From assembly GCA_012295275.1 (NCBI GenBank), contig CM022672.1, positions 27,951,972 through 28,015,971 of the forward strand: a DNA stretch of 64,000 bases, given 5' to 3'. The notes beneath the pieces were generated by a model, which had not been told where the DNA came from, searched no databases, and saw only the letters and a list, made by a program, of their open reading frames with translations. This DNA comes from Chrysomallon squamiferum. Its lineage: Eukaryota; Mollusca; Gastropoda; Neomphalida; Peltospiridae. Position numbers and translations under genes: made by a program. Shown here in pieces: positions 46,137 to 58,400 of this stretch (the stretch's first letter is position 1; every line of letters starts with the position of its first letter).

Positions 46137-47187
46137 ATGGGTGAGTTATTCATCTTCCAGTTTCATTTATTGGGGAATTAATTTTGTTTGTGATTGGTTG
46201 ATATAGTTTAGACGCTCGTGACGCGCGACAAAAAATAGAAACAATTCCTATCGGTATTTTGTCACGCGTTCTACCAGCTAAAACTCGTGTAGTATGCGCC
46301 CGGTTAGGATACAGCGTTAGGATGCACTATTAAAATGCACGAGGACGTCGACTGTTGGTGATCGATCAGTGACATTTACAGAAAAGGTGCTTGTTTTCCG
46401 TCATCCGGCTGATGAAAGATGTTTTGTTATTTTGAGTGCGAAATTGATTTCTCAAATAATACTCATATCGCCTTCTTGTTTATAAACTTGCAGTTTATAA
46501 TTAGAGCAAGAAATGTGTATGGTCTGTTGAAAAATGAGCAGTTGGTGCATAAGTGAAATTGATGACGGTTACTCTTAAGAAAAGGTCGTTACCAATCAAA
46601 TAATAAAAATTATTATGTTAAAACTTACACAGAGTTAGCTGAAATAATATACACATGACTGCACAGTTTGATATGTTTATATGCAAGCATATTAACATTA
46701 AGCCGACATGCAAGTGTGTTACTGCTAAAAAGTGAGAATTTTGCTATGAACGGAGAATTGCTGATTATTATGTACGGATTGTTGCTGAACTTGTGTAGTG
46801 TTGTTTATCAACATTTTACTTTTTTGGTGCAATATCAGTCAGTATAAAGTAAGGTTACTTTTGTAAAATAATGTTACATTATATAATTATATACAGGCAC
46901 TATCTTCAGTTCAATAAATGCTATTCTGCCAATTACAATTTTATAATTAATTTTATTTAAATTTTATACAGACTTGTCTAATTCTCAATAGGTTTCATTC
47001 ACATAGTAACAAAATTTAATTTTATATTACAGATGACATGAATATATCAGAGACAGGTGGACTTCTGGGGAGTTTCCTGGATGAATCAGAGCATCTAGGA
47101 TTTTCCACATCGACAGCTTTAAAGCCTCCACCAGTTAAAGAAATCAGATTTCTCATTCTCTTGCACATAGCTGATACCTACACTTGA
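46137..47187 (+). CDS. Putative two-exon 52-codon ORF
   Basis: ATG G at 46137-46140 is followed by a strong donor (GTGAGT). The acceptor TTACAG ends at 47032, and splicing in phase gives MDDMNISETGGLLGSFLDES..., ending at TGA 47185-47187 (52 aa). The flanking and intron DNA (46190-46420) is unusually CpG-containing, with a CCAAT-type GATTGG near 46193, suggesting a promoter nearby. The predicted peptide has an acidic N-terminal half and a short hydrophobic C-terminal part. I do not recognise it. It may be the 5' end of a longer gene whose later exons I cannot see, or an accident. Confidence 0.3.
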
Positions 47188-49274
47188 CCTTCAGTTGAAC
47201 GTGCCATCTTCCAGGTCCATATCAACAGATAGCTTGGGGAATTTTCGATCAGTTCACCCACTCATTGAAGAACATTTATTTTAGATTGCTGTGGATCAAA
47301 CTCACCTCTCAGGTTATCAGCTGTTGATCATAGTTGATCAGTCTGAGAATGTGTATGTTCTCCAGAATAACTAATATGGAGTTACAGGGTTTTGCATCAG
47401 TTTTATGACAGGTATCTACAGGAGAATGCAGTTTTTTTCTTTGATTTTGGGGAAGTGAATGCTTTGATATGTCACCCTGCAGGACATTTCACAAAGATGT
47501 TGTTTCCTTATTTATAACTGTTTAATACAATGCTTCTGGTTAGTGTACTTCAAAATATCATGGAAGGTATCTTGTTTCTCTATGCAATAATAACACTGAT
47601 ACATTGTGCATTATGAAGCCTGAAAAGAAAAGAAAAAGTACTACTGCTATTTAATGTTTTATAAACATTATGAAATAGTCATAGTGGTCCTTTGTGTAAA
47701 TTGCATCAGACCAGCCAATTAAATCAGTTACTTTTGTGGTATGTTCTCAAAGGACAAAATATTGATCACCAACAATCCACACTCCAAAAAATACAGTAAC
47801 ACTCCATATACTTCATTCACCAAGATGATATTTATGGATCCTATCATAAAGATTGCCAAATTAACAAGCACAAAATTTTACAAGTATGTATAACTAATTA
47901 TTCTCGTTAATATGTACACACAAATTTGTTTTTAATATTAAATGCATTAATAATTAAACTGAATAATATAACATACGGGTTTGCATGAAATTATGACCAC
48001 CACCTGATTCTCAGTGGCCATTCTTTAACTACAATAAACAGATTTTTGAAAAATGCTGTAAGATCGAACTTGAAGTAGGTGATAAAATTATTTCATTTAT
48101 TCTTTATATTATAATTTTTTTTTTTTTTTTAATTATTACATAAAATCTTATTACATTTAATATTTAAAAAAAAAAGAAGAAAAAAAGAAAAAAAAAGCAT
48201 AACGTAAAGAATAATTGCACATACAATATACATCCCAAAAGTGTCCTTGCCCCTTTCTAATCACTAATACATCTCCATTTTTCATTTTCATTTTTATTAA
48301 AGATATACACATCCACTATACATTAAAAACCCCACACTTTCCTTGTTATTCAATAATTCATAAATATCCATTTTTATTCTTTTTATTAAAAATCTTAAAT
48401 ATAATAACAGAACATTTCATTTTTTTTTTTTGTCTTAGACTACAATAAAAAATGAAATTAAGATCTTATATGTACAATATACCAAAAATATCCATAGATA
48501 TGTGATGTTCAAAATCTCATTAAAAAAATTAAAAATTAAAATATTTAAAATAGGTATTTTTAATATAAATATATTGTATTATTTAAGATACTAAATGTAA
48601 TGATAAAAAAATTATGTATTCAAAATTTAATATACAAATTTCAAAATAACAACCCCAAAAAAAGTATAATATAAAAAATTAAATACACATTTACAATAAA
48701 TCCAAAAACAGACTTTCCCCACTTTTGTTCACTAATACATAAATCTCCATTTTATTTTTTCTTAAAGATCATAGATATAATAATAAAGTAATATAACAAT
48801 ATAAATTTTGATTATCTATCTATCTTTAACATATATATGAGATTCATATAATAATATACTTTTTTAGTAAGATATTTAAAATGATGATGATAATATCTCA
48901 GAGTATGTATGGGCGGAAGAGGGTAACCGGTCAGATGTCATGCAATGTAATTTTGAGTTACAGCCTCTTAATGCAGTCCAATGCATTAGTAGGTCAATTT
49001 TGTTTTCACCATAAATTGTTTTAGAACATTTCAACTTTCTATACATGTTTTTTGATTTCTCAGCTTTATACTAATTCCAAATCTTAAAACACTGTTTTCT
49101 CAGAGAAATGTTTTGTGAAAAGACTTAATTCTGTGATATGAAATTTTAATAATTCTGAAAGTTTTAATCCAATTTTGATAATTCAAAAAATATTTTGATC
49201 TGTAGAATGTGGTTTATAAAATCTGAGTTTTGATATGTTTCACCACGAGACTGGTTATCCTATGCCACCATACA
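47188..49274. other. Intergenic DNA, no gene seen
   Basis: AT-rich. No supported open frame, RNA gene or repeat array. It separates the convergent ends of the small plus-strand ORF and the minus-strand receptor-like gene. Confidence 0.45.
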
Positions 49275-49280
49275 TTTATT
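49275..49280 (-). terminator. Candidate poly(A) signal of the receptor-like gene
   Basis: AATAAA on the minus strand, 204 bases past the stop codon at 49484 of the membrane-protein gene. It is the first good match found downstream. Confidence 0.4.
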
Positions 49281-49483
49281 ATGTTTTTATGGGTTTGTGA
49301 TAACACAAGGATAACTGAGAGATGTCATTTCTAATGATCTTTTATAAATATGCTCTTCTCAGTTTTGATCTTCTAGAAGAAATTTCAGGTGACATTATAA
49401 AACTTTATTCTTCTCTTTTTCTGGATTTTCTAAGCGACATTTTCAGTAATTTTTTAACAGTTTCTTTTCAAATCCATTTTTCT

Positions 49484-52400
49484 CTATTTTTTTCTCAATT
49501 TTCTAGATGATTTTCTTGATGAATGCATAACAATATTATTATTTTTAACATCATGAACGTTGGTGAAATTGTCTGGCTGTTTAGATGTTTCTGTATCCAT
49601 CTCCAATAAATGTTTCTTCTGTAGCTCCTTTTTAAACATTTGTACTTTGTTAAATAATGTTTCTATATTTACCATCAAAGGGTCATCATTTGATAAACCT
49701 CTTAAAATTTCATTTACCATAATCTGAAGAAAATTTTTTTTTGCTGCTGTTACTGTTAGAGAATCAAAATTATTAGATATTTAGTATTTTGATCAGCTAA
49801 TAGCAAAATATATATTATTCACAAATTCATTGACATTAAAGTAATTTTCTTCAATTATATTTCATGAGAAGAATTTTTTATTTATTTTCATGTAAGATAA
49901 AATAAAATCTGTTGATATCTGTATATTGTTAAACATAAGTATCATATATTTTTATTTGTTTCAGTCTGCAATTTGGAATACAACAGGTAAAAAGTAAGTA
50001 AAGACTAATTTGAAATGTTACTTGCTTCATATGGTACTTTGGAGAAATCAAGTGTAACATCTTTTTGAGGAGATATCTGAAAAATAAAACAGAATAACCA
50101 TATAAAGAATTTTGACTAAAAAAACTTTTGTGCATGTGTGTGTCTGTGTGTGGTGGGGGGTTTGTGCATGATTGCATATATGTGCATCTATACATAAAGA
50201 TTTTAGTAATTTGAAATATCACATACTTCAGTTTTGAAACAGTTGTAGCTACAGCACTGATATCATTGGCATCAGAACATTCTAGCTCTGCTTTTCCCAT
50301 TAATTTTGTCTCAAAATGAGTAACTTGAGATTTAAGATTTTCAAGACCAATGGCCTTGTACAATGTGCTGCCTGTTAGGGGCACTTTTACATTTGAACCA
50401 TAGTGGACTCCTCTATTTAATAAACTTGCTCTAGACATTTGACTGGCATTGGCTTTGTGCAACCATATTTTCATCAAATCCAACCAAGCAAAAAAAGCTG
50501 TCTTGCATGTCAAGATCAATAACTATTTATATTTAAGCTATGTTAGCTGAACACAAAATACAATTACCAACAAAGTTGTCTAATAATGGCCACCATCCAC
50601 AGTCCCACATGTTCCCTCTGTTTGTTCTCTGTGGTCTCCCTTGCCTCCCCTTTGTTTTTTACTTAAATATATTGCGGACTTCCCTGAAGTCAGCAGAGTA
50701 TAGTGGACAAAAATTCCTTTTGTCTCTTGCTAGTGACTGTTAATTTCTATGCAATTTCAGTAATTTGATTACTGTTAACTAACTACATATTTAATTAATA
50801 CATACTGTTAGCAATATTTGTAGAAATGAATGGGTAACGTATTTACTTACTTTAATGATACATACAGGTATTTACGAGATGTTAGGCTGTATTAAAGTAA
50901 GCTATTTAGGTAAATAATCAATATGTTACTGACATTTTCAAGAACTGTACCTTATAGCACAACAATATAAAATTATATAATAATTAAAAAATAGCTACCA
51001 GTGAATTCTACAAGTAGGTATAACTTATTAAGGAAGTTAGGACCTATTTTCTAAGTTAAAGAAACACAGAAAAGAGAACAACTAAATAGCACTGAGAAAA
51101 CTTTCCACTGATTGATCAAGGCCCTATTAGGGTATGTTTAAGGGCCCTACTGTGTGGGATACAAAAACGGTTTACCATCATATACATACACAACTAGAAT
51201 AGTATCAGTGAAATATGGATAATGCACACAAAAAATCATAACATGCTGATAAATAACAAAAATTTTGTTTAAACAAGGAATAATAGTTACTCACTTCTGC
51301 CTCTTGGTCATTCTGGTCATATAGCATGGGATATGAAACCTACAGAAATATTCAACATAAAACTTATTAAGTAACTGTTTGATGTACTCTATTTGCCCAC
51401 TCTATTTATATTTAAGGAAATGTCCTTATTTTAACAATGATAATAACAACGATAGCAACAAACACCAGCAACATATCAAATCCTAATTCAGACAAGAAAA
51501 CTAACTTTCTGCATTTATTTTATACACATGAACATATTAAACAGTGCAAAACATTTCACACTCACATCTCTATCTTTAATGATTTCCCAGTTTTTGCCAT
51601 GATCTTTGGGCTGATAATCTGAATTGTTGTCATTCTTACTAAAAAAATATGCTTCTCCTGTCTTTGCATTTGTAATGTTTTTCTTCCTCTTTCTTATTAG
51701 AGCTGAGGCATTTATGTTATAAATATGCTTGAAAAACTTTCTGGGCGAGAACTGGTTTACCCAACTTTTCATGACAAGCTAGAGAATAAAATTAATAAAT
51801 AAATTTCAAGGAAATCAGCCATTTTAGTATAAAAAGAAAGAAATTTAATTAATTATATCTTAATAAAAAATTTAAATTTTAAATACTTTTAGTAGCATAT
51901 CGCTTTTTATATCTTTTTCATTTGGTATAAAGGTATATACAGTGGTACCTTTACTTTAATTAGTTTTGTGACCAAGCTCATAACTAAGTTTGCTCATATA
52001 ACAAATGAATTTTCCCAAATGAAATTAATTGAAATACCATTCCAGCCCCCCAAAACCACCATATTTTTTGTAATGTGTTTTCAAATAAGAAAAATGTATG
52101 TATAAATGACAACTATTTTATAAAAACAAAAGAGAATGTAAAGAAATAAATTGGTTTTGTAAAGTGTACAGGGTTAGGGTTTCTCCCTCTTTTCATGGAC
52201 AGAGGACTGCAGCTTAGAAATTATTTTACTTTGGCTGGAGTTATAGCCTTTATCAACTCCTTCTGTTGCAGTATGGTTCATATCGTAAAAGTACTACGCT
52301 TGTACCGCCTAGCCATGTTGACTACACGCACACCTCGCTCATTTTTTTCTATGATTTCATGCTTTAATTCAATGGACATCATCCACTTCTTCTCAGCACT

Positions 52401-55400
52401 GTCGTTTGCACTTATTTTCTTAGGATTCATGGGAAGATATTGTGCTGTTCTTTGCTCCAACTAGCAGTAGTGTACCTGAAGCTTGCTCAGAACTTTGATT
52501 TTGGCTCACAACTGAAAGCAAGTAATCAACCAGGCGACTGCTCATAACTCAGAAAACTCATAAGTTGGAGCACTCATAAGTCGAGGTACCACTGTATATC
52601 TACATTATGAATTTAATATATATAAATACTAACATATACACACACACACATATATATATATAAGTGAAAGTATCACAATAAAATATACATTTTTAACTGA
52701 TTTATTTAGCTTACGTTTTTCTGTTTATTTACCTTCTTGACCAAAATTATAATAACAATTGTAATCAGAACAAAATGACAAATGACAAGAATTAACATCA
52801 GAAATAGCAAGTTTTCTTTGTCTTCTTCCTGAAAATAAAAAGGTTTTTTTCATGATTCAAGACCTGAAGTTTAGTCTAAAGGTTAGGATCAGCTTTAGAT
52901 TTATTTTTAAGATTTAAAATATAGTTGGAACTTGTTTATTGTATTGAAATTGCTTGATACTGTAATTCAGAATCATGGGCCAAGATTGGAAAATATGCAG
53001 CTGAACATGGAACTATTTGCACTTCAAAACATTTGACTAATTTGCCAAATGATGGCCTTGAAAATGAAAACTTCATAAGGGTAATTCCGTGTCAAATCAC
53101 CCCCCCCCCAAAATAATATTTTAAACACGACTAACTCAGATTTTTATTTCAATGGTATACTTGTTGATTGGAATCCAACAGCACCAAATCCAAAATTTGA
53201 GGCCAATTGGACCAGTGATTTGGGAGATATTGCCTCCCGCCCCCGAAATCTGATTTTAAAGAAGGTTGGGGTACACTGACCTTTTGACTGTTGTTATGAC
53301 CTTGAAATTGACCTTTGGATCGCACGGCTTTGAGATGACCTTTCTTGAAATTTAATCTTCCACATGTTAACTAAAACATATAAAAGTTTCAGAGGTGTAA
53401 TATTCTTTGTTTAGCAGCAATACACATTCAAAAATTGCATTGTCCATGAAAATAACACCTTTTCTGCCATTAACATCTGATTAGCCAAAACCTGGATCAC
53501 CAATTCCTGATGCTAGAAATCACCATCTCTCTTGATCACCTACATGCTATGATCATATGATATCAAACAACTTCCCTCATTGCCTTCTCACCAGTTCGGC
53601 AGTCAAAAAATCATTTGGTCACCCACTTCTCCATAGTCTTTTTACACAGAGAGTACATCCATCAAGTAGATGCAACAGAAGGTGTATCAATGACACAGAA
53701 GATGCCCCCTTCATTAATCCAACAAATGTCTTCTTCATTTGGCCAGTGAAATAACTTAAAAGGTCAATGAGGGAGCATGAAATGAATGAAAAAGTCTCCA
53801 AGCTCTTCTGAAATGTCCTCAACTAGCCCAACCCAAGCCTCATTGTCATATAGATAACAAACATAGTTATGTTTCTTGGCTCCTTTGGTATCTCTTCATA
53901 TCATCTTCAGAATCCTGGACAGGTACTAGTTCTAGTGGGCAACTCTGCAGGCTCAGTTTGTAGGCATGCCTCTTTCACTTAGACACTGGAACTAACCAGT
54001 GAAATTGCTGGGTTCCCTTGACCGTTTTGGCTACTTGAAACCTCCTTTGTAGTTCCAACTCATGTGTTCTGGTTTGATGTTGAAAAAGTGAATATCTGGA
54101 ATACTCTTGATGCAGAAGTCCATGATAGCCTCACTGGTCAGGATTGGGTCTGTGTAGGGACACTACAAACTGGCCTTTGTCAGCAACCTCGTCACCATCC
54201 CCCCCAATTCCATCACAGGCACTTTTGCCATGGCTTGTCGCAAAAAAGTTCCATTCACTTCCAACCCAAGTCCTCTTCATGATGACACAGGTTAACAAAA
54301 TTGTTCTTATGTTTATGCAGTCAAACACAGCCATCAGAATTACTTTAAAATATAGTGGTCATATACTAGTAAATGTACCACTATTCTTATTATTAGATGT
54401 AATAGTAGTTGAAGTAATAATTGTAAAAGTTATAGTTGTAGAAGTATTTGTATTCTAATAGTAGTACTAGTATTATTACTACTACTGCCAGTAATAATAA
54501 TAATGATGATGATGATGATAACCATAACAATGATAATAATAATCATAACGACAATTAAAGCAATATTAGTAGTAGTTGAAATCATGGAAGTAGTCTCTTA
54601 GATGTAGTAGTAGTAGTGGCAATAGGTAGTAGGAGATTATAATAGTAATGTAGAGAGTAGTAATGTACTAGAAAAAGAGCTAGTAGTAGAAGAAGTAGTA
54701 TCAGTAGAAGTAGCAAAATAAGAAATAGCTATTGTAGTTGTTGTTGATATAATGGTGATGCTAGTAGTAGTAGAGGTAGTAACAATATTTGTGATAATAA
54801 AATAGCAGTAGTGGCAATGATGGTGACAGTAGTAGTTGTTCTAATAATAAAAGTAGTAATAGCACCATATATAAGATAAGTATGGTAGAAATACTGGTGG
54901 TGATAGTAACAGTAGTAGGAGCCTAGAGGGAGTTACAATAGTAATAGCAGTACTAGAAGTAACTACTAGTACCAAACGTTGTAGCATCACTGATAACACT
55001 GTCAGTAGAAGAAATTGTAGTATTAGTAGAAATAGTTAGGAACAAAGGGTAGTGGGAACAGACAGAGTAGTAGAAACTCAATGGGGATTTCAAGGAATTC
55101 CTGACATGCCTGAAGCCACACTTTCTGTTAACCCTTTGGGCCTGATTGTGTAGAACATGTCGTGCTATTTGGCATCTGTTCATATCCTTCAGGCATTCCG
55201 TCAGACATGTCAGGTGGATTTTGACTCCATAGATAAGTTTTTGGTCTCAAAGAAGTATATACATGTAGAAAATGTACATTGTAATGCACTGTATCAATCA
55301 TCTGCAGGTATGCATTTTTTAAGTCTACATTTTGGCTAAAAAAAAAAAAAAAATTACACCTCTGAAACTTTTATGTTTTAGTTAACATGTGGGAGATTAA

Positions 55401-58400
55401 ATTTCAAGAAAGGTCATCTCAAGGCCTTGTGATCCACAGGTCAATTTCAAGGTCATAACAACGGTCAAAAGGTCAGTGTATCCCAACCTTCTTTAAAATG
55501 AACAAAAATGACAGATTTGGAATCCTTGTTATATTGCCTTTTCAACAATACCAATTTTATGAATACTGGTCCAACAGTTCCTGATATATGAGTGTTCAAA
55601 GGTTGGTGGTCACACCCATTTTGCCCAAAAATCTAAAAATTAGAAGGGCCATATCTCCAAAATCACTGGTAAGAAACATGGATGGCCAATGATATTATAG
55701 ACAAACAGGTTAAAGAAAGGTTGGTGTGACTGCTAACAGAACATTGTTATTGCCACCAATCCAACATGGAAATAAATCACTTCTGTCAGAAAATGCTAGT
55801 CCTACTTTCCAAAATCATGGTTGGGTTGATTCATTCCTACATAGAAAAAGTTTCATAAAAGATAATGCAAGAAAAAGAGCAAGGAAAATTCCAGATAATT
55901 TTCAAGAAAAGAGGCAAGTTAAATGCAAGCATAAGAGAGGTAATGGATAGTAAGCATATGCCACCAAAATACATTATTAGTTTTGACAAAACTGGTGTAA
56001 AGATCATCCCAATGTCAAATTTTATGTAGGCAAAGCAAGGTCCAATGAAATTGATCTAACTGGTGCTGATGGTAGGCATGAAATTAGCATGCTATTCAAA
56101 ATGACAGTGAATGGTGGAATGCTGAGATTAACTGAACGTGACACCCTATATGACTGGCAAATTGGTAAGATCACAAAGAATACAGAACTTATAAATATAG
56201 CTGGCAAATGGTATGACTTGGACTGAGACTGTTTTTAATGCATTTTAACAGAAATAAAAATGAAATCATGTTAAAGCTCTAGTTGTAGTAGTTGTCTTGA
56301 AAACAGCATCAACAACTGCAAACAGTTAAGTTCTTTGCAAATTTATGATGTGTGTGTGTGTGTCATCATTGTTGTTTGTGTGTACATTTAATAAATGTGG
56401 TATGAAATATCTGCAAAAATTAATACATTTGGACACGTGACTTTAACTAAATTATCAAAATAGTTGTGATTGACAACAGATATGATTTGAATTATGTTTA
56501 CATGTTAGGTTATAAGGGGATTTATCTAAAACATTGAGCAAGGAATTAAAAAAAACTTTAAATATACTTAGTAGATGGCATAATTATTTGATTAAGTAAA
56601 TCATCTGGTGAGATACCCCTTTTTTAAAATGAAGCTTAATAACATGGCCTCAGATCAAAGGATTAATTTGTCATTTTTCCTTTTTTGTTTATTTCTCTGG
56701 TGAATGCTAATTAAGACCTGTAGAACCTTGGTCATTTCTGTAATGTTCCAGCTATCCTCATTGCATGGACTTTGTTAATTAAGCCTATATTTTCTGATAG
56801 AATTCCATTTGTTACATGTTTCCATAAAACAAAATTTGCATTTCAATACTTGTTAAAATTAGTTCAGTAATTTTATTCAAATGCTGTATCTGCAATTTAT
56901 GTCAAAAAGTGAGCATCTCTGTTCTGGGTTCAATAAATATGTCATTAGTGTAGCCAACTACTGGACATATAGGCAGTCTAGTGATCAAAGGTTCAAATGA
57001 TTAATTTTATTGATCAATTTATTTTTCAGTGTTAAATTGTATAATTCAGTAAAAATAAATATCTATTTGTATTTCATTTTCAAACAATAATTTTTGTTTG
57101 TACAAAGTATTGTCTACATAATATTGTTTGAATCAGTTTTAGATTAACTTGGTATTTTTCTGTGGTTCTTGCATTAGGGACAGTAACTCTGGAATTATGC
57201 ATAATTATATTCCGTGGAGTTGTTACCTATTACTGTATGATTATAATAAAAATCTCCGCTCCTGTGGATAAAATATAATAACTAATTCAATTAACTGCAT
57301 TTAAGTATGGAGTAGGCAATTTTTTCAACATTAACTTGACTGTAGGAGAACTGTAATGGTTTTTATTAATAATAAGCATCTGATAACAGAAATGCAATTA
57401 AAGTTGGTTAGGTATGTTTATAATTGCTAAGCTTGTCCTTTTTTCAGAATTTCAGTAACATTTACAGCAAGATGGATAGAAAAGAATATTTTTAAAAAAA
57501 GAAAATAAGAACGTTAGTTTTAAGGGTGAACTCAGGTTATTTTTTTTACACAACTTAAGGCCAACAGTCCAATTATTTGTGTACTTATAACCATATCAAG
57601 TAACTAATATGTCTTTATTATCACAGTAACTCTCCATGGAACTCCTAGCTTTCTAAGAATAACACCTTGTCTTTCTGTGAATAACAGTTAATCAGCCCAC
57701 ACTTGTTGGAGCTCATTAACAATTTGTGCAGTGAATTCTGGTTCACTGTCACTCTTAAGTATACATTGGGTTCCAAGCAAAATAAAAATATCCAACAACT
57801 GATATTTATAAACAAAACTAAATGAGGTGGTCTTCGTAAACCATGATCCTTGTGGACAGTCCCTTACTCATAGTTAATATACTGATAAGATCAGCTTGTG
57901 TTTTTTTTAATTAAAATCCTTAGCAGCAGGTCAAAATTGTCAAAATACAAGCTTACTTAAATACTGTAACTTCAAACAAGGCCATTCATTCATAACTACA
58001 AGACAAGTTATTTTAGACTGTTATATTCCAAATGTATATAATAAATAATGCTAAAACTGTTTAACTGTTAACTGTCAAAACAATTGACTACTTCTTACTA
58101 TCATTTCAAAACAATTACCTGGTCTTATTTAAACACCACTAATTCAAAGAAAATCTTAAATTTAATATGTTCTCTAATTTAATGGAAAACGGGGACTTTA
58201 TATCATAAGAATTAATCTATTTAAAAAATAATAATAATAATAATTATGAGAGAAATAAAAAAATAGTTTTTTCAAACATTGAAACAAAATACAGGTTTGA
58301 TTATCTTCTAATGAAATGAATGTAAGTAATGGGTAAGACTTTGGTAATCCCAACACTGGTATTTTACCAGTATCAAACTGAAGTAAACATGTGAGGAAAT

